From Triplophysa rosa (taxonomy: Eukaryota; Chordata; Actinopteri; Cypriniformes; Nemacheilidae): 64,000 nucleotides of DNA. Both the position numbers and the translations under genes were made by a program. The notes beneath the pieces are model-generated. The model was not told the DNA's origin. It searched no databases and saw only the letters and a list, made by a program, of their open reading frames with translations. Positions 43,034 through 54,324 of the stretch are shown piece by piece (position 1 is the stretch's first letter; every line of letters starts with the position of its first letter). Location: assembly GCF_024868665.1 (NCBI RefSeq), contig NC_079897.1, positions 6,688,637-6,752,636 on the forward strand, written 5' to 3'.

Positions 43034-43381
43034 TGTGGCGAGGGGGGAGTGGTTCAGCGAGGTCTGCAGCGGGAGACAGAGGCAGGAAACGGACGGGACG
43101 TAAGTAGGTCAAGTGCACATTATGAACACCTGTTTCTCGTTCCAGTGATTGGTGAGGAGACGGTAAAAGCCACCTAGAGGAGATGAACACCAGAGAGAGA
43201 GTGGCTGAGAACTCGGCACTACACAGCGAGGAGCGAGAGCGACTACAAAAATCTATTCTGAGTTAATGTTTAGTGAAAGCACATTGGCGCACGTTTGTTT
43301 GTACTATTGTATTGAATAAATATCTGAGTTCCAGTCACGCCAACCCTATCTCCTTCCTTCATCCCTTTGAACTCTATTACA
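43034..43381 (+). repeat. 3' LTR of Gmr1-like element
   Basis: Follows a purine-rich tract (cgggcggtgggggta). It starts TGTGGCGAGGGGGGAGTGG and ends gaactctattaca. The last ~45 bases resemble the end of the solo LTR at 45594-45923. A gaataaatat polyadenylation-like signal lies near 43313. Confidence 0.7.
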
Positions 43382-44539
43382 TTCTGTTAATTAAATCATC
43401 ATATATACACACAGTCATATCTTATGCCTTATGTGCTATAAACTTATATGTTATGTTTTTAGGCATGTCAATTCGAACACACATTACATTATGTGACAAA
43501 CCACCTAAGTTTTCATTTAAAACAGCAGACAAAAGTAGTTTGCATCTATGAAACCATTCATTTTTATTGTTTTATTTTTAAATTCATTAGTGCCCGCCTG
43601 CAGACAGTCTTCTTCAATTTGATTGGCTGAACGTTCTGTCTTCTTTAGTTTTATTGTCTGAAATGCTGCTTGGCCTCTGTAATTTTATTGGCTGGAATTC
43701 TGTTAACCCTGTTTGATTGGCCAATCTGTTCAAATTGGGTAGCTCCGCGCCAAAGACACTAGATGGAAAGCCTGCAAACTTAAGCCAAAAAAGCATAACG
43801 GCTAATGATAAGGGCCATTTTTTTAAATCGCCCTTACAATGATGCTTTGACTGGGAGTGACAAAATACCAGCAACATGTGAGAAGTTTAGGTACGCAAGA
43901 AAAAGTGAAGGTACGCTAAAGATTAAAAGAGAGAAGTGCCGGAATTGCGTACTGGCGCGTACCGGCCCACTTCAAGCAATGGACAATGTTAATAATAAAA
44001 GTAATGGTCAAATTCATATGTCTAAATATTCATAAATCATTATCAGCTTGTCATGAGCAAACAACAAAAAAATGCTCATATACATTCATCGTTTGCTGTA
44101 AAACTATCGAAAAACCAAAATCCTAACATTTATCTCCCTTAACAAAATCCCAGATGTCCAGAGGTGGTTCAGTTTTACAATTGACTAGAATATTGATGTT
44201 GGAGATTCCGTAAGACTGTAGTGTAGATGAATAAACGGCTTTTTAAATAGTCCCCTCACTTGAAATGAGTGGAGGCTTGGACTTCACGACTTAACCAGCA
44301 GATAGTTTAAAGTTTTACCTACTTCAGCATTTTGGTATTTCCAACAAATAGAGATTTTCTCTTTTATTCTGCAAAAGAAAATTCAAAAGGATTTTTTTAA
44401 ATGCCTTTACACATATTGAAACAGATAATATGTAAAATAATATACAAAAAACTTCTTGAAGGATCTAAGGCAACATTGTCTAGGCAAATATTGTATTACG
44501 ACTCTATTAAAAGCATCCAAAGGTACATATACAAAGTGA
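43382..44539. other. No gene recognised, CCAAT-rich block 43610-43740
   Basis: attgg/ccaat occurs repeatedly at about 43622, 43688 and 43716-43724. A segment at 43940-43980 (gcgtaccggcccacttcaag) looks like a DNA-transposon end. Nothing else is supported. Confidence 0.35.
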
Positions 44540-44680
44540 AAGAAAGTGAAAGTGACCTATTTGTCAGGTATGGTGACCCATACCCGAAATGTGACCTCTG
44601 CATTTAACCCATCCAGAGAGTAGTGAACACACGCACAGCAAGTGGTGAACACACGTACACACGGAGCAGTGGGTAAGAGC
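44540..44680 (-). mobile_element. SINE-like fragment
   Basis: The minus-strand sequence carries ggttaaatgcagaggtcaca (44598-44617), also found in the SINEs at 2513 and 56433. It then continues into the gggtatgggtcaccatacct segment shared with 21092-21126. It has no tRNA-like head, so it is a different or chimeric 3' end. Confidence 0.55.
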
Positions 44681-45593
44681 AAAGCACTACTGATAGAGAA
44701 AGTCAGTTTTCCTTATTGACATGCATTTCACATTTGCAGCACTTGACTAACAAGATGGTGGCAGTCTGGGCATATGAATGAGAACAGACTGTTGTTTTTG
44801 ATATTGTACATCTGAGAATGGAGAATAGACCCGCTGTTGTTGACAATCAAACACAAGATTGAGTAATGCAGCAAACAGAGGCTGCTTTCTGAATCACAGA
44901 GCGGGGAGGGTATGGGGACTGGCTGGTCGTCGTCCTTGAGAGGGAAAGGAAATACATGGGTTGTGAATTTCAAAACGTAATTTTCAGGGAAAACAGCCAA
45001 GGACTTGCAAGTGTTGAGGAGGAGAATACAGAGTGAAAAGGCTGATAATACTTGAGGGGCAGTTCGAGGAAAAGCAGCATACATGAGGTGTAAGGTGGAA
45101 TCACAAACTTATCGATACCCAATGGAACATCAGTTCTATATAGGCTACTGTATGCAGCTTTTTAGTTCCTGTTCAGACATTAGCAAAATACCAGTGAGAT
45201 GCCATGACTTTCTCAAGTTGTTTTACAGTGGCTTTTGACTCTATTGATTTTATGTGACGAGGCTTTGGGAAACATATGTAAGAACCTACTCCTTGGAAAC
45301 TTTCCCTTCGAAAATGCTGTCCGTTGAAATGATTTGGGGTCTTAATAAAATGGATGAGCAATTTATTTTACTCTTTTTGACTTGTTAACCAAGACACAGC
45401 TTTAATTTAGTCTACTCTTCTTCTGCCACAGAGAAAGATGGCTAGTTTTTTTTTACAGTTCTCTACTGTTCTGAAATTCAACTCAAGTCTCCTCAGTAAA
45501 AAAATAAACTTGGGAATGTTTGTGCAGACAGAATAAATATTAACTATTTGTCTTTTCAGAGTGTAGTAATTCATTAAGAATTATAAAAAAAAT
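44681..45593. other. No gene recognised
   Basis: Short frames only, including one of 118 codons at 44728-45084 (minus) with no recognised domain or splice context. Confidence 0.45.
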
Positions 45594-45923
45594 TGTGACG
45601 AGGGAGGCGGGACGAGAGCCGTGGGGGAACGACGTGGGGCCGGTGGCGCAGTGATAATGAGTGTCAGCTGTGCGTTACACTGGTCTGGCATCTCTCACAG
45701 AGGAGATGGAAGCATAAAGGGACGAGCGACAGGAGTTTACGACGAGAGAGGACCGGGCCCGGACATGTGTTAAGTTTGTATTTATGTTCTTGTGGCCGGC
45801 AGTCGACCGTGAGGTGGCTGCCAGCCTTTTATTTCCGTGTTATTGTTTGTTTATTTGATTAAAAGTTTGTTTAATGTTCGCTGGTTCCCACCTCCTTCCT
45901 TCCCTACCTTGAACTGTGTTACA
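45594..45923 (+). mobile_element. Gmr1-type solo LTR
   Basis: 330 bp from TGTGACGAGGGAGGCGGGAC to gaactgtgttaca, with a GC-rich 5' half and a tt/at-rich 3' half ending ccacctccttccttccctac... before gttaca. The flanks aaaat and aatat match 4 of 5, weak support for a duplication. Confidence 0.7.
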
Positions 45924-47649
45924 AATATATTTATATTGTCGTATTTATAAAATAAATCAGTAACCATGTTGTGGCATAAAATTGGCATGACATGAAGGAA
46001 TTAAATAAAACACAATTAATATTTACAATCCTGAATTATAACAGGAGAAATGATTTTGCACCTGACGGTATGTTTTGTCAGCTTTAGTCTGAACTCTCCG
46101 TGCAGGTGAACGGAGAGCACAGCGGTGCAACTTAAGGATCCTCTGACAAATCATCCAACACACACACACCACGTCCACCACACCTCAATCCCCATTATCT
46201 TTATGAGTGTATAGACTGAAGGTCGTACTCTATCTGGGCAGCAGAAATTTCTCATTGCTCCATCTCCATCTACAGTTCACCTCCCTCTGTGTACCTCCAC
46301 GTCTCCACAACCTATCACCCATGCATACCTTTCTCTACACAGCAGACTTGCACACTCCCGGGGTGTGGGTGGTCCTCTGTCTCTGCAAGTAAACAAACTC
46401 TGGGTGGTGTACGCTTGTAGGGTTTTGTAAGGGTTTTCATAAGAGCTGTGCATTTATGTGCAAATGCATTGCTCACGCTATTGCAAAGTCCCACTGTGAT
46501 ATTATTCATAGAGAAGCAAGTCTGCCTAGGTTTCTGATGGCTGTTGCCTCCTTCTGCCTTCTGAGATATTCATGGAGCTTTCAGCTGCAGAGTACCATAA
46601 AAAAAATCACTCCCATCAAACATTCTTCTCTCAAGTCTACATCAACACTTTTATTTACAGATCTGAAGGTAGAAAAATGCCTCAATAGAGTAATTAAAAG
46701 GGCTAGTTTAACCTTTAGCTCCGTCTTCCCAGGGAAATGACTGTGACCTAATAACCCAGGTCATCAATATATTGTCAGTTTGTATCGCCATTTCTGTGGG
46801 TCCTACCGTCCCCATTCAGACTTTTATTAGGGAGATGTCTTTGTAAGGCCCAGCATTGCCCTTGTAAGGCGATCGATCTACCAGACAGCTTTATTCTTTA
46901 GAGGATCTGAATCTGTTTTTTTAATTAAGTCGCAGTGCTGCTCTTCAGACTGCAGAGAGTGATTGACTTTGCAATGACGGTGTATGCATGTGTGCTCCTT
47001 TTAACCCCTATTACCACATGCATTTCCTATGGACATTGCAGGCAATATTAAATAATAATGGCGTACATTTCATAACCAAGTTGCTTGTACTCTACGATTT
47101 AATGCACTGTATTGCAGTCAATAATTTTTTACTGTATAACGTTGAACATTGTAGGTCTGCGCATATTACTTGCTAATGCCCAACTGAAGTCCAAGCTCTT
47201 CAATGGATTCTCTAATATCCTTTCAGCAAGGAATAAGTGCCTGATTTGATAAAAAAATACATTAGTGGAACAGGATTTGCTAAACATCGGTTAACTTTCC
47301 TACTAAAACTCATACCACAGGTCTGTGATTTGTTCTTAAGTATTAAACTTTGGCCATCCCACATATTTGTGCTGTACACATGAATAAAATTTAATTTAGT
47401 TGTGCTTGTAGAAAAGACATGCGCTTTTCATTTGCTGTCATTTATAACACAATGCCCCACCATTTCCATCTTTCCATGTTTTGATTGTTAAACATTAGGG
47501 GTGCATTTGATATATTGTATGTTCATATAGACAAAAATATTAGGGGCCATAAAGGTTTTGTAAAAATGATAAAAATGCTGGCAGTGGCTGGCAACCTTTT
47601 TAAAACTCAGTAGTAAACTATGAAAGTTTACTTAATAAATTATACACAA
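45924..47649. other. No gene recognised (1.7 kb), possible conserved non-coding blocks
   Basis: 46690-46800 and 46920-47050 have balanced composition without repeat signatures. Frames such as 46456-46740 lack any domain. Conservation cannot be judged here. Confidence 0.3.
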
Positions 47650-47738
47650 CTAGTCTTTACCTCTGAAGACATAGTTATGTATATTACCCTGCCTTTCTCT
47701 CAATAGATCCTCCAAAAAATTAAACACTGGACCTTTAA
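47650..47738 (-). mobile_element. End of TTAA-flanked MITE (same family as 31605-38839)
   Basis: The minus strand begins aggtccagtg after TTAA (47735-47738), continues with tttttggaggatctattgag and reaches aacatagttatg-equivalent sequence. It is the uninterrupted reference for the break at 31658/38514. Confidence 0.7.
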
Positions 47739-50095
47739 GTATACTTTAATGTATAAGCATTTCAAATTAAGTGTCATTTTAATTATATTGCTGAAAAGTA
47801 CACAAAACGTAGACTGAAAGTATACTTTCTTATTTTTATACTTTATTAATGAAAAACTTGAATAGACTTCTTTTTAGTAAGGGATATTCTCGAGAAAACC
47901 TACAGTACTTTAGCTATCCAAACTTATGAGTTTCTATAGTTTCTGAATTATTTCTTCAGTGTAGTTTATAGGTTGGAGATCATTTGATTAAGTTGGCTTG
48001 AATCAGCCAATTAACACAAAAATCCTCCACTATATTTAGTAACAGTAGCCACCTGTTGTGTCCCAATGAGTTTTTTAATACCAGCGTTAACCTAGATTAG
48101 ATGATGCCTTTAGCTACGTAATTTATGTCTTATGCAGGGCAAACGCTATCGCACAACAGCCGATCATTATTCATCTCAGCACAAGTGCTCAAACGTGTCC
48201 CGACAGACTGCAGATACAGACACAGGCCAGTTGCTTTTGCTGAGCTTTCAACTTAACAGGAGCAAAGCACAGAGATTAATCCTGTGAAAACAAAGATTTT
48301 TGGAAATTAAATGACAAGATGCAATTTTCCACCCGGCTGACCTGCTGCACGGGCGCTGAAGGCAGACGACTCGGCTGATGGGAAGTGTCTGAAAATGTGC
48401 ATTTAGGATTTCGCTGTGATTTACAGGAGGGGTGATATATGCATTTATAACAATATGCCACACGGCTGTAATCTTTAATTTAGGCCACTGCTGTAGTTCT
48501 GTAAAGGGTGTGCTTTGTTTTTTCTGAGATGTGAGTGTGTGAGTTTTGTTTACCCACAACTGATGGACTTCTCTGAACTTATTTGTAACCTCAGCTAGTG
48601 GATGTCCAAAATACCTTTAAAAAACATTATCAAAGCATTTTATAAATGCTCTAGCTTATGATAAATTTATAGATGTTACACACTATGCATTCACTTAAGC
48701 CTTCGTGCAATATTGAAATAATTTGGCTATTTTGGGGCATTGGACACTCAGAATATGCTGAATATTGGTGCTATGCTAAGTGGGAGACTGCTGACTACGA
48801 GTGTTTTAAAACTCCACTAATGTGTTAACCAGGTCAAGTGTTTTTCCATCATGTGCTCGTGGTCCTTCATCACTGAGGCAATTTTCTGTAACACATCAGT
48901 GTCAAACTTGCTGAAAAACTGTGATTGAAATGAGATGCTTTCATCTGTGGTCTGAATGGCCACAATGGACCCTGCTGTTATTCTACACTTCCAGTTACTT
49001 TTTAGGACACTAAATTTACAGGGCATGCAGATTAGGCAGCATAATCATTTTAAATTTTCGGCATGGACCTCTAGTCTATGATATTCAATGATGTGTTTCT
49101 CTAAGGACTGTAACCGGACATTTAAACATTGGTTAACTGAGCAATTTTCTCTGGTCAATATACTGTCAGCTTAGTCAAGAAGAAACTGTCATGTGAAGTG
49201 AAAGAGTGATTTTAAGTGCAGTTTAGGGCCAGCAGTGCTTAATTTGCAAATTCTGAGGTGCCGGAAGGGGGCGTGGCAGATCCGGCAAGTTAGTGGGGTG
49301 GGCAAAAGTAACAGAATGTCCAATCTCTGAGGGTTTTAAAACTGTTTAGATGTATTGAAAATGCGCATAAAAAAGCTTAAATGGAAATGGACACGCAAAG
49401 ATAATTTCAGAATTATCAGCGAAATTTTACGTGCTAGATGCAGATTTTATGTTTTAAATTTGGCTCAGTTCAAATGCGTGTGAAGGTGATGGAAGTCATA
49501 ATGATGATGTTGTGAATATTTGTGCATGTAAACCAATATAACACAGCCCTCAACATTTGTGTAGAATTCAGTTGTTTAACGTTAAATTTAAATTACACCT
49601 GCAGGTGCAGGTGGAGGCAGCCGTGTATCACGTTAGGCTTACTACGCATTTAATCATCCGTTAACCGTATTTCATCAGTTCTTCTGCGTCTCTTCACAGC
49701 ATTTGTCCAACAACACAAATATCTCTGACTGAAGTGTCCATCACGACCAGGTCCCTTAAATATATAATGCAAAACATGCGACGCGAATAAATATATGCAG
49801 AATATTTGACAATTAACAGATTAACAAAAAGGGGAAAAACTGGTGACAATATTCTGCTGAGTTTGGTTCAGTTTGTGAGGCCCAGCGCTCCACAAATAAA
49901 TTCAAGGCAAGGAGATGACAGAGGGAAAATTAAGCCCTGAGGGGCAGGTTTATCTGAAAGTGTTTAGGCCACCATCATATACTGCCATTACATGTGTATA
50001 ACCAAAGTGACTTTTGTCATTTAAACAAAACTTTCAAACTGGTATTGCACCAGTCCAAATATATGTACCTTATACACACATGAATGAATGCATGA
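47739..50095. other. No gene recognised (2.4 kb)
   Basis: AT-rich. 48120-48240 and 48340-48480 look unique and balanced. A possible hAT-type end cagtgcttaatttg lies at about 49232, with no partner found. Confidence 0.35.
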
Positions 50096-50120
50096 ATCCA
50101 TCCATCCATCCATCCATCCA
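50096..50120. repeat. (ATCC)n microsatellite
   Basis: Six consecutive atcc units, preceded by degenerate gaatgaat. Confidence 0.95.
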
Positions 50121-52255
50121 AACATATTTTCGCTCATTCATTCAAAGCCGTTGTTGGGTTATGACTGGCTTCTCATAATGTCTAAAGTGCTTGCCTTTTG
50201 TCCTATTCCATATTTCAGATAACCAGCGAATTGACCATAGACTGCTGATGTTTTTTTAAATAACATTCTAATTTCGTTTAGTATTATATCCTTCTACTAA
50301 ATGTCAACAAAGGTTAATAGATTTCACTGTAATCATGAACTAAATACATGCAAATATGATCTCAACTTTTACAACTTAATCATAACTCTAAGACATGACA
50401 CATACTGAACAGAGATCATTTGGGAGTTCCTTGGATGCAAAAGGTCATGAATGCCCAAGGCTAACATGACAAAATGCTAAATATTATTTTTTTAGAAATG
50501 TATGTACATTTTAAACATGGCATTGGCAAAGAAATATCTACAGTTTGCAACAATAACATGCAGGTTGTTTATTCAAAGGAAGATGACTAATTGTGAAAGA
50601 AAAAAAGAAAAGGAAAACAAAACACCCACATTCAAATTTTCCCATCTATTGACTTTAAAGGTTACTGTGGTAATAAAAGTAAAGGCCAGTGCTTCTCTCA
50701 AGAGCACCTTGAATAAACTGAGGAACGGTGCCTCTACAACGTGAAATAACTTTTTGTTTCCTCTCCTTCACATTTGCAGTGAGTGGCTGGTTTGATCCGT
50801 ATCTGAAGTAATGACCCTCTCGTCTCTCAGCACCTACCCCCCAGGAAGGTCCTGCTATTGAGACAGTCTGTTATTGACTCGTCTAAGAAAATCAGCCAAC
50901 ATAGAGTAATTGGTGGAGCCGGAGGTTCCCCTCAAGCACCCTCCTTCTTTGACAAGCCAAACATAAATAAAAAAATGAGGAAAGTGATGAGAGGGGCCCG
51001 GAGCCATAGCGGATGAATAAAAGCCACACATATCAATGCTGCCCCTGCAAGGTAAACAATGACTCCTAATTATGAGCTGGAGTTTTAATTAAGACGCGGC
51101 TACACTAATGACAGCCCCTGACGGTGATGATTGACTCGGTGATTTAACATTCTGATTAGTCAGATCTGTCGGAAACTCTTACTGCTGAAGCTGGAGACAA
51201 TGATAAAATTACCTGCCCTCCCTCAGCGTGTGCTCAGCTCATCATTCTCATCTTCAAGCTCCTGCCGGTCCTGAGCAAAGGACACAAGTGTACTGTGGAC
51301 AAAGGGAGTGATGTGGAGCGTGTGTGCTTAATCATAGTATTAAATATTGACGGTGTATGGGAAAAAGAGATCGGAAGAGGCAAAGTGAATTAAGGAGGTT
51401 ATGTATACTTCATTTTTAAAATATACATTTGAGTTCCCTTGTTTTAAATAATTTCTTTAAATAAAGGTATCCCTTAGCCTTTTTGAGCCTGGGATGAACA
51501 TGGCTAATTTCCGGGTATTACAGCCTTTGAAACTTAAGATGAAAAAGAGGGGTGAGGAAAGTAGGAAGCCTAAAATGTATCCTGCTACCTGCTGGTTGAT
51601 GTGGATTAGGGATGATGAGGTGGAGATTTAGGCCCAGAAGGGTTTATCTCCATTCTACGTGATGTACACGTAGGCTTCACAATTGCGACCAGAGCCACTG
51701 TGATGAGTTCTCACAACTTTGCTTCTCCTTGGACTGCCTGGGAATGACCTATGTGGTGGAGCTTTCTGAAGTCCCTTTCAGGCTTGTCTAAAATAGGGGG
51801 TACCTTTAAGGCTCGATGATAACAGTGGCACCATAGGTTTTGAACCCGGGGATTTGTGTTCTAGTGTTGCTTCGCAGTCTGCATTGTCCATTGTCCTCAA
51901 TGAATTTCGACATACTGTAAGTAAGTCTGGATGATGAGATGAGTCACAGTCCTGCTAGATGACTCAAGCCTCTCAACTCGTAGCGTGGCTCAAGATGACA
52001 TTCAGTTTTTAGGAAGCAGAAAAAGTTGATGACACTCAGGTAAGAATATGTAGGTACTTCTCAGATTTGACCATCTGACCAGCATTGCAATGTATCCTGC
52101 AGTCAGCACCTGTCACAGATACACAGACTTAGCAGAGATGGAGAGTAACATAAACACATAAACGGAGATATTTATATATATATAATAATATATAATCAAC
52201 ATCTTGAGTGTTACGTTACTGTCCTTTCAGGAGGATACTGGAGGCGACGGAGAAC
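50121..52255. other. No gene recognised (2.1 kb), regulatory-looking block near 51060-51240
   Basis: 51060-51240 contains ctaattatgag, tttaattaag and tgattgactc motifs in balanced sequence and could be a conserved enhancer. This is inference only. An (ta)n-like stretch lies at 52170-52195. Confidence 0.3.
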
Positions 52256-52566
52256 GACGTGGACAAGGCCAGACTTACCATTGGCCTTGACTGGGCTCCA
52301 GCCCAGGGGCCCGCCCTTCAGGGGGCCCGCCTGCTGTCGTTAATTTGATTTGTTTAGTTATATGCCAGTCATTTTATTTTTCATTTAAACTTTGTGCATT
52401 GGCCTACCAATGTTCAATAGCACTGCCTTATGTAAGGAACGATGTCGTATAATTGGCTAATCGTTCCGTCAGTCATGTTGGCGTTTCCTGATTGGTCATA
52501 TGTGGATTCTATCCGTTACGTTTACCGCAGTTGAAACCTGTCTGCTCATTAAGACGCTTGTTCTAA

Positions 52567-52670
52567 TGGCTGACAAGCGCAATCGCAGTGCCGCGCTTAA
52601 AGAAAACCAAAAACTGAGAGACAAGAACGCGAAAGAACAGCATTTAGGAAATAATGATTCTTTACACCCA
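52567..52670 (+). pseudogene. Possible hAT transposase N-terminal exon
   Basis: From the ATG at 52567: MADKRNRSAALKENQKLRDK followed by NAKEQHLGNN. This is a short basic, Lys/Arg-rich start of the kind seen at the N-terminus of some hAT (zinc-finger MYM-like) transposases. The remainder of a transposase is not found in the element. Weak. Confidence 0.3.
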
Positions 52671-53659
52671 TGGCACCACACCTTGATCTTTAGGCAGAGA
52701 ATCCAGAGCATACCTGTCACCATCTCCCGCCAGGCCGCCACCCTCCGGTTTTATTTCAGTTATTTCTCCTTTGAAACTCGCGGACCGACGTGGCTGGCGC
52801 CCGCCTTTGGTAGGCGAAGTTGAACGGTAGCCGAAGTAGAGTAGAGAGGATTCACATCCCCGCGAAAAACTTTCTCTTATTACACCGCTATATGATTCCA
52901 CTCCGCGTTTTCCATTTGACGCTCGCGCCTCACAGTCTGTGTCCGCTCACTGAAGACGACAGATTGTTTCATCGACAGGTAGATGCAGTAGAGTCTACTA
53001 GCTGTTGTTGTTGTTACACTTTCTTTGCTTTTACAAAAAACGTGTTATGAAAAGTGTTGTGTTCTGCAGACATCTCTGAATAAAAACAGGTAATATAGAG
53101 TTTATTTCTAATATTTCCCGTTCTGTGGCCATAAGCGGTTCTTGTAAATAATACGCAAACACTGTTAAATCCATCCATGTAAATAAAAAATGAAAACATT
53201 CTGCTAACTAATAAACAAAGTTAAAACAACCGAACTACGGGACGCGTGAAGGGACAAACTGCGTTTAGATAGTTATTTCATTTCTGACGTTGAGATCTCT
53301 GGCAAAATGTAAATGCTAAATTAAGATGATACCTTGCAGATATACCATTCATGGATTCATGGCCTGTGAGCTGCATTAAACTGTCTCTTAGATTTACATT
53401 TAAGAATTTGACATTAAAATGATGTTATGTTAGTCATAAAGTAATTAAAACGATTTATAACAGAGGGGTGCCCTATTTGCCCTGCACAACCTCAGTTAAC
53501 TAGACTTTACAAAACTATGGACCCATCTCATTATTATGAAACTATTTAAGCCATAATAAGACGTTTCATCTCATTATATGAATACAATTTTAATGTGCAT
53601 TTCAAACTCATAGATCTGTCATATGCTTTACTGATGGAATTGCAATAGAATACTAATAT

Positions 53660-53890
53660 ATTTTTAACACTTTACACCGTTGCATTTGTTAACATTAGTT
53701 AAGCATTAGATTACATGTCTGCATTTGTTAATCTTTATTTTCAGTATTTACTAATATTTTTAAAAACATGCACCTGAACTAACATGAACAATTGTATTTG
53801 GCATTAACTAACAATAAACAAGATTAATAAATGCTGACAACTGTATTGCTCATTGTTGGTTTCATGTTAATGCAGGTGTTCTCAAATTTT
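53660..53890. mobile_element. Nested MITE-like block with ttaac/gttaa motifs
   Basis: gcatttgttaacattagtta near 53682 and, inverted, ggcattaactaacaataaac near 53802 are typical of a common fish MITE with internal palindromic organisation. Boundaries are uncertain. Confidence 0.4.
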
Positions 53891-54324
53891 AGATCCAAGA
53901 CGTATAATCTCTCAACATCCTCGAGAAATACAGGGAGAACACACACATTTGTTCCTTTTTAGTAGTTTTCTTATTATGGATCAATAAATTTAATTTTAAA
54001 ATACATAATGGTAGGGCTGTATGATTATGTCAAAAACTATACAATATCAAGGGGACTAATAATGTTGATTATTAATGTTGATTGGATTTTACATTTAAGT
54101 ATGTTTGAAACTTCCTACACGCTATAAACGCACCACTTGTGGCTCCCACTGTCAAAACAAGCATTATAAACGTGTAAACCAATGAACACGTGTTATTGTT
54201 AGTCATTGGAGAGAAAAAACATTTACTAATGCTAACAAACACATGATTTTAAATAGTACGGGGGCCCCGAAAACAACTCAAGCCCAGGGGCCCCCACCCT
54301 CCTAAATCCGGCCCTGGACGTGGA

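Larger units (their letters stand above)
39550..43381 (+). mobile_element. Gmr1-like LTR retrotransposon, IN upstream of RT, 5'-truncated
   Basis: Order: gag (SCAN-like), protease, integrase, reverse transcriptase, RNase H, 3' LTR (43034-43381). The integrase before RT order is the one described for Gmr1-like deuterostome Ty3/Gypsy elements (first from cod), not ordinary Gypsy. The 5' LTR and gag start are missing. Stops, frameshifts and a deletion at the end of integrase make it inactive. A related solo LTR is at 45594-45923. Confidence 0.8.
52264..54316. mobile_element. hAT-type element, 2053 bp, perfect 8-bp duplication
   Basis: The left end CAAGGCCAGACTTA and inverted right end CAGGGCCGGATTTA match at 11 of 14 bases. 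gcccaggggcccgcc/ggcccctgggct follows on each side. gacgtgga flanks it exactly (52256-52263, 54317-54324). An open frame near the left end may be the first transposase exon. A second MITE-like segment (about 53660-53890) is nested inside. Confidence 0.9.

Noticed and set aside
44728..45084. 118-codon minus-strand ORF with a hydrophobic start
   Set aside because: No domain, no splice or promoter context, and chance frames of this length are common here.
50096..50126. CRISPR-like or satellite array
   Set aside because: A plain tetranucleotide microsatellite without spacers.
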